Shown here piece after piece: positions 35,467 to 47,013 of a stretch of DNA of 64,000 nt; the first letter of the stretch is position 1, and the number at the start of each line of letters is the position of its first letter. Both the position numbers and the translations under genes were made by a program. The stretch spans positions 62,001 through 126,000 of the forward strand of contig JADGKB010000013.1 of NCBI GenBank assembly GCA_027604185.1, in the 5' to 3' direction. The notes beneath the pieces were generated by a model that was not told the DNA's origin, ran no database searches, and saw only the letters and a list, made by a program, of their open reading frames with translations. The stretch is from Boothiomyces macroporosus. Lineage: Eukaryota > Chytridiomycota > Chytridiomycetes > Rhizophydiales > Terramycetaceae.

Positions 35467-35763
35467 ATATATAATCGAATATCCAGTAAGCATCATTGTT
35501 TTTGTCGGTGTTTCACGTTGCGTTTCAGAAATCCGAATTTTCATTGTGAAAACCAATCTACAATTCCAGTCGAATTGTAATCTTGCGGTACTGAATTGTT
35601 CAGCCGCAAATGAATGAATTTGTCCAAGACAGCATTATTTTGATTGTTGGTCAATCCACAACAATTCCGACTTTTTTCGTTTATAGGTTCCCGAATAGGC
35701 AAGGACCTCCAAAGCGAACACAGGCTTTGGCTGAAAAAAACTTTCACCGAGCTTTAGACTATA
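35467..35763. other. Intergenic region before the GPI-protein pair
   Basis: About 300 bp with overlapping short frames on both strands and no recognisable similarity. No TATA box is evident near the next start codon. Confidence 0.4.
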
Positions 35764-36366
35764 ATGATTGCTTCTCTGTTCACTCTCATTCCTGCATCAC
35801 TTGCTGTGTGTAACGCTCCCCAGTTAATCAACAACTTTCAAAGTTTTCCTGCTTCAAACAATGTTGGTGGGCACTCTTCGTCAGACAACACCATGTCTAC
35901 CATGACAGCAACACCAGCAAACTCATCTTTGACTCTTGTTGGAATTAGCTCCGGATCATATTATTTTGAAAGCGGGTTCTGTCTTTTAAATCAGACATTT
36001 ACTTACTTTACTATGGGTGTTGTTCCAACTTCTGCAAATACTTCATTTTTGATCAACTTCAAGACTGCCTCTACTTGCGATGGAATGCGTACCAACAACT
36101 ACATCAATTCTAACGCTACTTTAATTCCAAACCAGCTGAACAATATTACTTTTGCCCTCCCAGCCAGCGTAAACACCAACCTTGTCGCTGTCGATATTGA
36201 AAACTTGCAACCTTATCAATCAGCAGTTTCAATTACAGGAATGACTTTGCTCTGCAACAACCCTACTCAAGCATCCACTACTGGAACTCCTGGGCATAAT
36301 TCTGCTGATAGATTGGACTTTGCTTTAATCCCATTCCTTTTACTTGCTACTGTTTTTGCCTACTAA
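35764..36366 (+). CDS. Secreted GPI-anchored protein, copy 1
   Basis: Single exon, 200 residues. Signal peptide MIASLFTLIPASLAVC, an ectodomain rich in Asn and Thr with many N-glycosylation sequons, and a hydrophobic C-terminus (FALIPFLLLATVFAY) of GPI type. Conserved with the next gene: VGG-x(4)-SSDNTMSTM, SGSYYFESGFC, TNNYINSNATLIPN, and VAVDIENLQPYQSAVSITGM. The beta-rich pattern suggests a galactose-binding or jelly-roll fold, but I do not recognise the family. Likely a cell-wall or surface protein. Confidence 0.8.
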   Translation: MIASLFTLIPASLAVCNAPQLINNFQSFPASNNVGGHSSSDNTMSTMTATPANSSLTLVGISSGSYYFESGFCLLNQTFTYFTMGVVPTSANTSFLINFKTASTCDGMRTNNYINSNATLIPNQLNNITFALPASVNTNLVAVDIENLQPYQSAVSITGMTLLCNNPTQASTTGTPGHNSADRLDFALIPFLLLATVFAY

Positions 36367-36563
36367 TAATATAAAGACTTGTTTTCGTTTATTGTTTCTT
36401 TTGGGCTTTGATTACCAGCAAGTACCGCCAATCCTACTGTTACAACGACGACCGGATAATAATTATTAAGCATTATTAATGCACTTTGACATCATGCGAC
36501 ACTTTAATCCAAAAAGGAAGTCGCAGTTCAATCTGTACCACAAAATTCTTTTCGAAATTTTAA

Positions 36564-37166
36564 ATGGTTTTCTTGCTAATAGACTTTGCTGCTGCTGTAT
36601 GCTTCAATTCCCTCCTGCTAGACGATTATCAAAATTACCCCAGGAATTTAGTTGGCGGAACGGCAGGCGACGATTCCACAATGTCAATGATAACTCCCAA
36701 CAAACAAAATAGCTCAATTTCAGTTGTTGCCTTGAACCAAAACTCTTACTATTACGAAGCTGGATACTGTCCAATCAATTCGCTCAACAACTATACGACC
36801 TTTTCCCTAATTGTGGTGCCTCCGCCTGGTGCGTCTTTTGCAATTAATTTCCAAACTGCGCAAGGATTGGACTTGCTCACTGCGACCAGCTGCAAAACAA
36901 ACAAAACCAACAATTACGTATTTGTAAATAGCTCATTGAATGCATGGCAAGCGAATACCGTTTCCGTCCCCATTCCCAAAGATGTGATCCCAAAACTAAT
37001 TGGAATTAGTGTAGAAAACTTGAATCCTTGGAATCAAGTTTTTTCATTCAGCAACTTGACGCTAGCATGTCCCCCTGAACAGTCTCAGTCTCCTGATCAT
37101 GCCAACACTTCCAATACGAAAAAGAGCCCTATTAATTGGTTGCTAGCCTTAATCTTTTTACTTTAA
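36564..37166 (+). CDS. Secreted GPI-anchored protein, copy 2
   Basis: Single exon, also exactly 200 residues, a tandem paralogue of the gene before. Signal peptide MVFLLIDFAAAVC, then VGGTAGDDSTMSMIT, NSYYYEAGYC, KTNNYVFVNSSLNAWQ and LIGISVENLNPWNQVFSFS, each with a counterpart in copy 1. C-terminal hydrophobic end INWLLALIFLL. Many NxS/T sequons. Sequence identity is moderate, so the duplication is not recent. Function unknown; surface exposure is inferred. Confidence 0.8.
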   Translation: MVFLLIDFAAAVCFNSLLLDDYQNYPRNLVGGTAGDDSTMSMITPNKQNSSISVVALNQNSYYYEAGYCPINSLNNYTTFSLIVVPPPGASFAINFQTAQGLDLLTATSCKTNKTNNYVFVNSSLNAWQANTVSVPIPKDVIPKLIGISVENLNPWNQVFSFSNLTLACPPEQSQSPDHANTSNTKKSPINWLLALIFLL

Positions 37167-37196
37167 AATATAATCTTAATCGACGTTTATTCGAAA

Positions 37197-37430
37197 TCAA
37201 GCGAGATCTCCAATGTACAATTTCTTCAAGTCTTCAAGTGCATCGTTTGAATGACCAATGTCTTCGAATTCAGTGGTTGCGTCTTTGCCAGCCATATCCA
37301 TCAAGACTTCTTCACCGCCCGGATGTTGGGAAAGGAATTCAGTTACGTTGTAAACTTTTTTCTTGATGATGATCCAGATATCATTGTTTTTGTTGTGAGC
37401 TTTTACTTGGTCCGCAGTGAAGGAAGCCAT
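37197..37430 (-). CDS. Soluble cytochrome b5 domain protein
   Basis: Single exon, 77 residues: one cytochrome b5 heme domain and nothing else. Heme ligands are the His of FLSQHPGGEEVL and the His of FEDIGHSNDA. It begins FTADQVKAHNKNNDIWIIIK and ends LKKLYIGDL. There is no membrane tail, unlike ER cytochrome b5, so it should be cytosolic or peripheral. Possible roles are electron donation to desaturases or reductases; the partner is unknown. Confidence 0.92.
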   Translation of the reverse strand: MASFTADQVKAHNKNNDIWIIIKKKVYNVTEFLSQHPGGEEVLMDMAGKDATTEFEDIGHSNDALEDLKKLYIGDLA

Positions 37431-37486
37431 TCTGGAAAGAAAAATGAAAAAACCAAAAGAATGAAAATGAGGAAGAAAATGTCTTA

Positions 37487-38948
37487 TTAAATTTCAGCAA
37501 GCTTGTTGGACCCAACAAGGAATGGCGGTAAACGTAAAAAGTAATCAGCGTTAATAGAAACTTACCTCCATTTTGAGTTATGTATCTCACCCATGGGAAC
37601 GCTTGATACCCACTCTTATCAACAACTTTGAGGTATCGCACTTGTATTCCACTGACCGTGAAGTATGGAATTTCAAATTTAATGGTAATTGGAGGCTTCT
37701 TGTCTGGATCTTCGTTCTTTACCGATGGGAGGCCGAAATGTGCACGACACAAGAACTCCTTTCCACCCGCAAATGATTTGATTTTCCATATAAAGGCGCC
37801 TTTATCTGGTGCATACTCAACATTACCCATATTGGTTTTGAACTTTGGCGAGTCAGCATCTTCCGGTACTGGCACGATGATTTCAACATTGTTTGCAGTA
37901 GATCTCCTTTTAAAGGTAGCTTTTGCCTGAATGAGTATAAAGTACCTTCATCATGTATTCAATACGAGAGCCAGGGTGCGATTCTACCACCACTTCTGCA
38001 ATAATTAAAGGTTTCACCTCAGTATTCAGGCGATAAGACATGAGTTCAAATTCGCCATCAGGAGGAATAAATGAAATAGTTCGGTCATTTTCAAATCTAG
38101 ATAATCGTACACACTGGTGGAATTTCACATCTTCCATTTCGACTGCTTTTCCTTTACCAGCACCTATGATTAACAAATGGTTACTTCTTCCCGTATTCTC
38201 AAACATCAGCTTGTCATTCAATCCTAATCGAACATCAGGCATTCCGGACAAGAAACATCTCATCTTGATGGCTCCAAGGATTTCACTACGAACAACATTT
38301 CCAGATGCATTTACCTAATATCAACAAATACAATACAACCAAATTGACTGATTCAACCACATCCAAGAACACTTCGTTCTTTCTATATTTCAATCCTTCG
38401 GATCTCCAACTAACCGCGTTTGTCACCGCCATTGGTGGTCGTACTTGCTTTTCCAGTTTATAAGACTCTTGCGTAATATATTCTTGTAAAATCTTGGTTT
38501 CGGTGGTTTGTGGGTATCCAAAATCCATCATTTCGTCCAGCAGTTCGTAAATAATCACAAAATTGTCCCTAATCGATTCCTCTTCCAACTCTTTGAAATA
38601 ATCAGTAAATACCTAGAGTAAAAATAATGCTACGCTGCATAGTTTGTGCAAGAATAACAAGATCATTGCTGCGTTAGAGTTCTTTTTTGTCATTGCAACA
38701 ACTGGGATTAAATTTTGGATTACGATAGAGGTTGTTGTGGCGAATATATAGAAAGTGAATCCCGTCCTCAGTCGATAGCAAAGGTGTAGGTGTAACTTCA
38801 TCCTCTTCCCCCTGTATAATCAAATTCATGAATTTTTCAATCGCTGGCATTGGGATATCGCCACGATAGTTACGGGAAATCAAGACCTGTGTTATGCGGC
38901 AATTACTTTTCCTTTCAAATCAAGAATGAACACGGCTGAAGCGACCAT
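37487..38948 (-). CDS. APM1: AP-1 adaptor complex mu subunit
   Basis: Seven exons (introns 20, 22, 21, 22, 19 and 20 nt) encode 445 residues. Longin-like N-terminus (ASAVFILDLKGKVLISRNYR), linker, then the mu homology domain: VSWRSEGLKYRKNEVFLDVV, ESVNLVVNASGNVVRSEI, MRCFLSGMPDVRLGLND and FHQCVRLSRFENDRTISFIP. It ends VSGIQVRYLKVVDKSGYQ, then FPWVRYITQNGDYFLRLP. The set matches AP-1 rather than AP-2/3/4. It selects Yxx-phi cargo for clathrin vesicles at the trans-Golgi and endosomes. The last intron (37546-37565) ends TG, not AG. Confidence 0.96.
37546..37565 (-). other. 20-nt intron with GT...TG ends in AP-1 mu
   Basis: Minus-strand GTAAGTTTCTATTAACGCTG. Splicing here gives ITQNG|DYFLRL, matching the family end (ITQ-N/S-G-x-Y-x-L-R). 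Unspliced, the frame runs on into sequence without family character. The next AG acceptors are far beyond the usual size. Confidence 0.75.
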
Positions 38949-39002
38949 TTTTCAAGATGGATTACTTACAAATTTCAAAAACTGAAAATTCCAGTTGCAT
39001 GT

Positions 39003-40439
39003 TTATTCCTTCTTTTTGAACTTTAATTCTCCAAAATACTTGTTATTCACTTCAGCAATCTTTTTCAGGCGATCAGGATTCTCCAATTCTATACCTTTTA
39101 CAGGGGTGAAAGCAACACTACTCGCCAGCCCGTTGGTGTTGGTAGAAAACTTTTGCATGGCTTTATGTTTTTTTGAAACTTGGACTTTTTGATTAGCACT
39201 ATTTTACCTTTGTATGCGGTGTTAATCTGCGGCGCTCTAATTTTACCTGTAGCTTTCCCAATCATACCAAGACCAAATGACTCTCCAGTAGAAAATCCAA
39301 CTTCATCTTCTGCCTCTCCAAATGCCATGCGATTAGCGGCTTTTGATAACTCGGATTGTGCGTTTCTTTCTTTTTCTCTTCGTGCCCTGATGTTAGTTCC
39401 AATTTCACCTTTTCCCGCCTCTCTTTTTCTTGTATTCAATAGGCAGAGGTAGTGCTTTGGTCTTTTTCGCTGGCGGAGGCTCCACCAAAAGATTAATCTT
39501 CTTTTGCACATCGTCTCGATATGATCGCCCCATCGAACCGTCTTCATACTCTCTACCCATATCAATCCTTGCTGCCAATGCGCACTTTGCAGATAGTAAA
39601 CGCGCAGCTTTTCTACGAATGTGCTTTGGCGTATCTCTTACAAGATCACAATCATAAATAAACCCTTCGTGATTTCCCATGGATACAGTAGACATACCAA
39701 TCATTCCCTTCTTTTGGTGTCCTAAAACTAGTAAATTACATGCCGGAATTTTGGCCAAAAGATTTAGTCCACCAGCAAAGCCCATCATCTTCGCTGCAAC
39801 CGCAGAGCCCAGCAGTACAGTTAGATTTGGAGCAACCACTGTCATTCTTGAAGCAACATATTCCAAAAGAGTTTTCTGTTGAATGTCCATTTCTAAAGCA
39901 GTATCACATGCAGTATAAATTAGCTCTAGCTCTTCCTGAGATATAGGGCTACCAGCGGTTGTAGTTGCTGTTACAGTTACAGCCATTACATCGTGAGAAG
40001 ATAGAATTGATTTCAAATCCACTTTGGTTAAATCCATATTGTTTCCAATAATTTTAACAGCCTTTGCATAAGTAATTGGATTCAATATAATCTGTGATAG
40101 CTCAGGAAAGCATGGATTGTAATGGTCCTTGATGTAATTATTCACTGCTGTGATTTCATGCGCCAATTCCGCAGTGAGAGCATTAGCTTGCACTATTAAG
40201 TTATATTCAGAGTGGGATTCCAGAGCAGAATTTAACACTATTTTGGTATCTTTCAAATCTTTAATCTTCTCTAGTGTGGTAATTAACTGTTTTGATTTAT
40301 GAACTTTGGTGATGGCTTCGAGCGAATATTCGTCATGCTGCATTTCTTCCTGTTCAGCTTCTAGTTCCTCCCCATCCTGAAATTCTTGCTCATCTTCTCC
40401 CAAATCCTCCAAGTCTTCCAAGAGATCATCCTCGTCCAT
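39003..40439 (-). CDS. PRP31: U4/U6 snRNP protein PRP31
   Basis: Three exons (introns 22 and 23 nt) encode 463 residues. An acidic N-terminus precedes the coiled coil and Nop domain: MTVVAPNLTVLLGSAVAAKM, MGFAGGLNLLAKIPACNLLV, LGHQKKGMIGMSTV, and RRKAARLLSAKCALAARID. The C-terminal part carries RARREKERNAQSELSKAANR, MAFGEAEDEVGFSTGESFGL and LASSVAFTPVKGIELENP. PRP31 binds U4 snRNA with 15.5K protein and is needed for tri-snRNP formation. Its presence fits a genome that must splice over a hundred introns in this window alone. Confidence 0.97.
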
Positions 40440-40476
40440 TTTGAAAATTCAAAAAAATTATATGAATACAAATATA

Positions 40477-41289
40477 TTAGTCAACTGAAGGATAACGCTG
40501 ATGGGTAGGAGTATCAGCGGATGGTTCTGGCTGTGATGGCGATTCATTCTTTTCCACCAACGAAAATCTACACACAGGACAAGTTCCGTTTAACTTCAGC
40601 CAATTAACAATACAGCTCGGGTGGAAAATATGCTTACAAGGCAAGCTAATGAGTTCTTCATCGATCTGATAATCATCCTGACATACAGGGCATTCTTTAT
40701 GTTCTGGCATTAATCACCAACTACCTTCTGTTTCTGAAAATTTCAACTTTGGAAGGGCGTTCACAGTTTCTTCCGAAGCTGCCGGTGGTTTATTTTCAGC
40801 TTCATGCATTTCCATTAGTCTTGTAATGATTTGATCAAAGGTGCTTCCCAATGCGTAATCTCATTAGATCAATAATACCTCCACTGTTTTGTTGAAAATG
40901 TTGATATCCGGTATCCAAAGACTGCAATTGTGCCAATAGCGCTTCCAGCATTCTGTCCCTTACCTCGTTGGATCTTGCGTCTGGCCCAAATTGCATAGGT
41001 CCTGGAACTATCCTTATAGTTGGGTTTGCATTTTCCATTTGGCTCTGGCGGAGGCCTTGTGTTAAAAGTGATATAAATCCTCCAAAGTCCATCATCGTTG
41101 GGTTTCCTGGGATAAACTCCTCTGGGAATTCTCCTGTATTTTCCATCTATTGTTATTTCCATTCAAACCTCTTCCACAAATTCAGACCCGCAAAGGTTAC
41201 ATTTGATTGTCCCTTCGTCGTTCAGCTCTCCAATTGCTTCTCTCTTTCTGTTAATTAATATTCACCTCACAAGAATGACACCAGTACAT
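40477..41289 (-). CDS. RING-H2 E3 ubiquitin ligase, RNF126/RNF115 type
   Basis: Five exons (introns 22, 22, 19 and 21 nt) encode 242 residues. An N-terminal zinc ribbon (MYWCHSC...IKCNLCGSEFVEE) and a C-terminal RING-H2 (ECPVCQDDYQIDEELISLPC, KHIFHPSCIVNWL, TCPVCRFSL) give the RNF126/RNF115 (BCA2, Iruka) layout. Between them is GDYALGSTFDQIITRLMEM, which corresponds to the family's GDYAWG...IITQLL segment. These ligases ubiquitinate mislocalised membrane proteins with BAG6 and sorted endosomal cargo. The stop is 37 bp from the PRP31 start. Confidence 0.9.
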
Positions 41290-41374
41290 GCCGAAAGTTT
41301 TGCAAGAATTTTTTAAAAGAAATCCAAAAAGTTACACAACACTAGAATTGGGAATAGATTATATTACTAGTACA

Positions 41375-43655
41375 TCAGCTGGCGATTGGTGTTCTTGGTA
41401 ATTTTGGTCGAGTGGAAAATCCGAAATTAAACTCTTCTTTTCTAACAGTCAAATTTTCACTTACTCTTCATTTGATATAGGCAGGTTCATTTTCCCCTTC
41501 TTGGTGGTTTCCAGCAGCGGAAGCTGGATTTGCATCGAAAGCAAGTGCTTTGGTGATAGCTCTTCCTGTGGTTGAGCCCTGACTTCGGCTGCCCTCGCAA
41601 TCCCTGCTATTCTCTTCTTTGGTGATATTTGAATCTTAGGAACGGGTGAAGTTGGCTTGGAGTTGCAGAATGGAATGAGAATGGTTTGCAATTTTGAAGC
41701 GTCTTCTTTGGAATCTTCATCAATCAACTCTTCGTCATCCTCAAATCCATCTTCTTCCTCTCCATCTTCTGAATCTTCATAATCATCTTCTACTTCTTCG
41801 TCTATACGTTAATTCCGCCTACCTAATAACTTTTCAATTACAAAATCTATTTGCTTTGCCAGCGATTCATCAGCGCTTTGTTTGAGACATTTCAACTGCG
41901 ATTCCATATCAATACTTTGGCCATACTCCCTCATTTTGGAATCTGCAAACAAAGAGTAGAGACATCCATTGACATAAGTTTTTACTTGAATGTTATCATG
42001 ATCAATTAATTCGTTCAATATTTTCAATGTGAGCTCTGGGGAAGTGCATGCCTCTCTCTTTCCTTGAGATCTAAGGCATAGATTCATAAATAGCGCAGTC
42101 CCATATTCAATTGAATACTCTGATAGTGAAGTCAGGTTATTTAGCATGTTAATTAAATACGATATCATTCCAGCATGATTCATTTTCGACTGTGCCAACC
42201 GTCGTAAAGAAAGCTTTTGTAGCGTGCCAAGCAGATTCTGCCGAAAGATGTTGTCAAACTTTTCTTCCTTTAAAGATTCAATAATAGAATATACCATTGT
42301 CCCTTCATTCACCAAAAGATATTCTCTGCCTGCACAATCGGTTGCCAGAGTGTTTAATAACTTGGCAATTTCTTCTCGGATCAGTGCGCTATTATGATTG
42401 AGCAAATTGTACAATAATTGGTTCTGAATTAAATATACTTACTTGGTCAATCAACCCCAAGAAATCTTGGGTGATCATCGAGTCTAAAATGTTTCTTCTC
42501 TGTTCAGCATTGATGGCATTCAGTAACACAGACCGTTGAGCGGATATTAGCTTGCATGTCTCGGTTTCCCTCCGTTCATCGTCTGAAGCGAGTATTATTT
42601 CTTCCCTCAACTTTCTGTAATTGATATTTTCAATCGCCAATTTTTTCTTTTTGACAGGTGGAATAACTGGCTTTTGGGACAGATTACTTGATTAGAGCAG
42701 CCTTACGTCTTTTCGTTAGTAGCGTTCTGAGATTTCGAATCTTTTACAGATACTTTCCTGGTGTGTACACCACTCTTTTGCTTTGTGTGTTGTGATTGAC
42801 CATTTTTCTTGAGTCCACCAAGTCGCCTTACAATATCTCCAAGGTAGGCTGGCGCTATTGTCTCCTTATTAATAGCGGCGGTTAGCATTGACACTAGCTC
42901 TGAAGCAACAGAAATCAATTGTTGATAATCCGTCTATTTTAGTATCAATTACTCGAAGATCTTGGAGTTTACCCTCCAGCATTTCTTCTTTTTGGTGATC
43001 GACAATAACTTTTGTCTGGGGTGTCTCTTTTAGATCCTTGTTTCTTATTAGAGTCACTAGAGCTGGTGTTGTCGTTGGTAATAAGCCATTTATAAATCCA
43101 GTCAAGTTTGACAACAATATAGACTTCCATTCAGGGGCAAATAAGTCCTTGAAACTAGGATGTGAAGTTGGGTCGGGTAAATATGGTAATGCGTAGTACT
43201 GCAGGTAGTCTGGCTGTCCAGCCCAATCACCACCTCTTGTTTGTAAAAATACCTTGAATTTGCTCATGGAAATTTCGATTTGTGATTCCTGTAGTTATGC
43301 TAAAAAGTACATCATTACTTCTAATTGGGAAAACAGCAAAATATACCGATGACAGCAATTCCAGTGGATTTGGGACAGCTAGTTTCGGGCGAATATGGTC
43401 ATCCCAAAGGGCAAAGAACATGTCACTATCCCCCTTTTCAAATGCAGACAGCAATTGTGCCTGCATTAGTAATCGAATACTTTAATGTCTCCAATCTGGG
43501 TTAGGGGTGGTAAATAGATATTTTTCATGTTACACTCCATTTGAAGTGACGCCAAAGTCTCTTCAAAGCCAGAATGATTCAGATACTTTGTTTTAATTCA
43601 GAATTACCTCGTAGATATTCTTTATTATCTCTGGAGTTTCCTCAATCGCGTCCAT
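41375..43655 (-). CDS. ARMC9: ARMC9-like LisH and armadillo-repeat ciliary protein
   Basis: Nine exons (introns 19-23 nt) encode 704 residues. N-terminal LisH-type segment (IIKNIYEYLNHSGFEETLAS), then KAQLLSAFEKGDSDMFFALW, 'YALPYLPDPTSHPSFKDLF', a coiled coil, and armadillo repeats (NQLLYNLLNHNSALIREEIA, LLGTLQKLSLRRLAQSKM, IEYGTALFMNLCLRSQGK, QVKTYVNGCLYSLFAD). An acidic run and a tail follow. Block order and motifs match ARMC9, a ciliary base protein that works with TOGARAM1 and is mutated in Joubert syndrome. It supports a flagellated stage. Confidence 0.92.
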
Positions 43656-43960
43656 TCAAGAAATAAAAAACTGGACGCGAGGACTACAAGGCTATTAGAA
43701 TGACAAGCTATAAGAGAAAATTTAGTTTCACTGTCTGTATATAGATGTTTGAAAGCCGTATAATTGTTATTAGACAAATATATTGAATAAACTACTCCAA
43801 TCTCGTGTGATTCAATTCATCTAGCATCTGGCTTAAATTGTTGGGATTCAATGCATAGCTCAGCTCGCATATCCGAAAATGGTGTAACCAAACCCTCTCA
43901 TGACTCGGATATCCGAAGAATATTTAATGGGTAAATTTCTTTACAAAACTCAGAACTAAT

Positions 43961-45788
43961 ATGGCAAAAAATGTGGATGTATTAATTGTTGGTGCAGGCC
44001 CAACAGGGCTAGCTGCTGCCTGCGAACTTTTAAGACAAGGAATAACAAATATTCTCATCTGCGATGTGCTAACCGAGCCGCTAATCCAGACCAAAGGGTC
44101 GCTCATTAATCTAAGAACACTCGAAGTCCTCAGCAACTTTGCAAACGTCGTTCCTGAACTTAAAAAACGGGGGAAAGTGTTGGACAAGATCAGGACATTC
44201 TCTGCTCCTGGAGAACTCGTTGGACAGGTGGAAATGTCGGGAAAGATTCATTCAACTCATAAATTCGTTAGTTGCGAACAATGGTATACCGAAAAGTGTC
44301 TGACCACCTACTTGACTCTAAATGGAGTCTCGGTGCTACGCGGAACAAAGGTTCTAGATATTCAGTACGATAACGAAGGATTTCCTATTTCTGAATTAGA
44401 AGCAACACAAGGAGATGGCGTTGAGAAGTTTAAAGTAAAGTCTCAATTTGTTATCGCTGCAGATGGTGCAAAATCTGGTGTTCGAAAGCAATTGAATATC
44501 CCTTTCGTTGGCGAAGTATTGAAAAATGGATTCATTGCATGTCACTTTAGTACAAAGACTTCTAGTGACGCCTTGGACTCTCTAGCACTAACTTTGTGTT
44601 TATTTAAAGAAGGATTTGCCTTTTCAGCTCCTATGCCAAATAATACTTGGATAGTAGCTGTGGATTTGACTGCTGCACAGGATGAATTTGTTTCTGATCA
44701 GGTTGATCCGCACGGATTAAATGTTTTGAAAGAATATCCAAAAGAATCTTTGGAAAAATTGCTGCAAAATCGATTAGGACCGGGTATTGAAATTGATAAG
44801 CTCATTTGGAACTCGCATTTTAGAGTAAATCAGCGACTTGCAGCAGCATATAGCGATAAGAAAAGGGTGTACTTGGCCGGTGATGCCTGTCATTCTCATA
44901 CTCCATTGGGTGGTCAAGGTATTTCCCTTTAATATAGGTTTAAACTTTGGCATCCAGGATGCTGTAAATCTTGGTTGGAAAATGTCGCTAGTTATCAAGA
45001 AAATGTGCTATCATGATCTGCTTTTGACTTATCAAATGGAAAGACGCAATTTGGGAAACTTGTTGGTAGAAGGGACCACCCGCTTGCAAAAAGCTGCTTC
45101 GGATAGATCCTCCATCATGTTTCATCTCAGAAATAACGCATTCCCTATACTAACTTCGTTTCCATATTTTGTTGAAGTAGTTGCAAATACCATTGGGGAT
45201 ACAATCTTCACCTATAAATCATCCTTGACTCAAGAACACTGGCGAAAGCCATATGTGTTTCCATATCTGTTCATGAGAAGAAGACAAAATATTTTGCGAT
45301 TACTGACAGCTCGAGTTAAGGCTGGAGACAAGTGTCGGATGGAGCTGATGCAAAGTGTGCATGATACATTCTTGATCAAGACTACAGGATTCAAATTGCT
45401 CATCTTCGAAGGCATCCCTGGCAATACACCATACTCCCAATTAAATTCTTACCAAAAATGCATTGAATTTGGAGAAAATGCACGAAATATTTCTAAAGGG
45501 TTGATAACCGACACCTTTGTTGTAAAAAAAGATTCAAAAGAAGATTACAAGAATTTTGGAGTCCTAGGGCAATGCTTCTTTTTGATTAGACCTGATGGAT
45601 ATATTGCCATGAGATGCGAGCCACTGGAAATGGACATGTTACGAGGGTATTTGGCCAACAGTCTTAAAAGTGTGCAAGTAAAGTGTCCAGTTAAATACTC
45701 TCCAATAGTTGGTGATTGGGTGCTTTATATTGTCATTGGCGTGGTAGGAACGATTGGAGCTTTTACTTTAAAGCAACTCTGGAAATGA
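43961..45788 (+). CDS. FAD-dependent aromatic-ring-type monooxygenase (PF01494)
   Basis: Two exons (19-nt intron) encode 602 residues. Motifs: dinucleotide-binding VDVLIVGAGPTGLAAACELL, the DG motif FVIAADGAKSGVRKQL, and the GD motif VYLAGDACHSHTPLGGQGLN, whose glycine run is completed by splicing. A thioredoxin-like C-terminal part (NFGVLGQCFFLIRPDGYIAM) is as in phenol 2-monooxygenase relatives. A C-terminal hydrophobic anchor (WVLYIVIGVVGTIGAFTL) is unusual for this family and suggests attachment to an organelle membrane. Substrate unknown; polyketide, phenol or ubiquinone-like rings are possible. Confidence 0.85.
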
Positions 45789-46221
45789 AAGATGGCTACT
45801 GTTGAAACAGCTTGAATGGTGGAATCACTAGTTGTCTCAATAAAATTAAAGGCCAACCATATTAATTTCGTATTATCTGCTTCAACTACTCGTTCTCAAC
45901 GATAAATTTATCAAATTTCTGTAAAATGTGAATATCTCAGTGATTACTTTCTATTTTGGAATACGCGTTTCAAGGTTCCAAGCAAGCTGCACTCTCTCGC
46001 TTGAATACTCTATAGGAGTTCATTTTAGAGATTTTAACGCAGAATTATTGTTTTAATCTATTATTGGTGGATGTCTGAGATTCTTGATAGAACAATGACA
46101 TGACCCCCTGCACGCATGAATAGTCTGGTTACTAACATGACCGTCAGCATGAGTAAAAATGAAGTAAGGTGACCAATCAAAAAAAGGTATAAATTAGCAA
46201 AGATTTGGTGTAACCTTCAAA
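45789..46221. other. Intergenic region, no gene seen
   Basis: 433 bp between the monooxygenase and a coiled-coil gene. No long frames or family matches. The right end contains the TATA sequence of the following gene. Confidence 0.5.
46188..46194 (+). promoter_or_regulatory. TATA box of the coiled-coil gene
   Basis: TATAAAT 34 bp before the ATG at 46222, the same distance as in several other genes here. Confidence 0.55.
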
Positions 46222-46730
46222 ATGGAACACTCCCAATCTGTACTAAACAACTACTTCCGACATGAAGAAGCTAAAGAGCGTGAAGCAGAAAGGCTACGTC
46301 AAGAACTGGAGGAAAGACAACGACGAGCACAAGAGCGAAGAGAATCTTTAAAAGAAGCTCCAAGATTGGATCACTTTGAAGCTGTTAAACTCAACCGAGA
46401 ATTGACAGAACGCGAAAAACAAGAATCTAATGCAACTCTGAATGAAGAAATGTTTGTCAAACATAATAAAGCTCTTGCCCAGAGAGAAGATTCGATTGAA
46501 GCCATCAAAGAACACGCCCGTAATTACAACTATGATGTCGAGAGTAAGTAGATTTAACAATAGTTGTGCGACAAAGGCGAGAAGTTGATGAAAAAATCGA
46601 GGATGCGGTCTCTAATGCTGCAAAGCATGAACTAGAGTTGAAATTAGAAATGGCAGAAGCCTTACGCGCAGATAGATTAAGGGCGGGTGCTGAACGAAGA
46701 GCCAGTTTGAGACATGACGTTGTCGAGTAG
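46222..46730 (+). CDS. Short charged coiled-coil protein
   Basis: Two exons (20-nt intron) encode 162 residues, almost wholly alpha-helical and charged (EEAKEREAERLRQELEERQR, then AQERRESLKEAPRLDHFEAV). It ends in 'RRASLRHDVVE', where RRAS looks like a basophilic kinase site. The composition recalls stathmin-type or flagellar ribbon proteins, but no diagnostic motif is seen. A TATA box, short size and clean start suggest strong expression. Function unknown. Confidence 0.75.
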
Positions 46731-47013
46731 GTTTACAATAAAGTAGTCTATTTAGTTTAAAAAATTGCTATTTCAAGTTCTCAACTACAGATACACTTTG
46801 GTGTTTCGCTAGAGGCAATCAACCTAGCTTTTCTATCCATCAAATATTAACTCAAATTTACAGAAAACACCAATCTCGAACAAGAAATTTCATGCAGGCA
46901 GGTAATATAAACCGCTTATCTATGAGATTCTACAAGTTTGGAATCCTGGTATATCCATTATTCTTTAAGAGCCCCAAATTAAACGACAAAAAAACTTTCA
47001 CACACCACCCAAA

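Noticed and set aside
41240..41262. An 18-nt intron in the RING ligase gene
   Set aside because: Frame arithmetic failed; using the next AG gives a 22-nt intron that restores frame and the total length.
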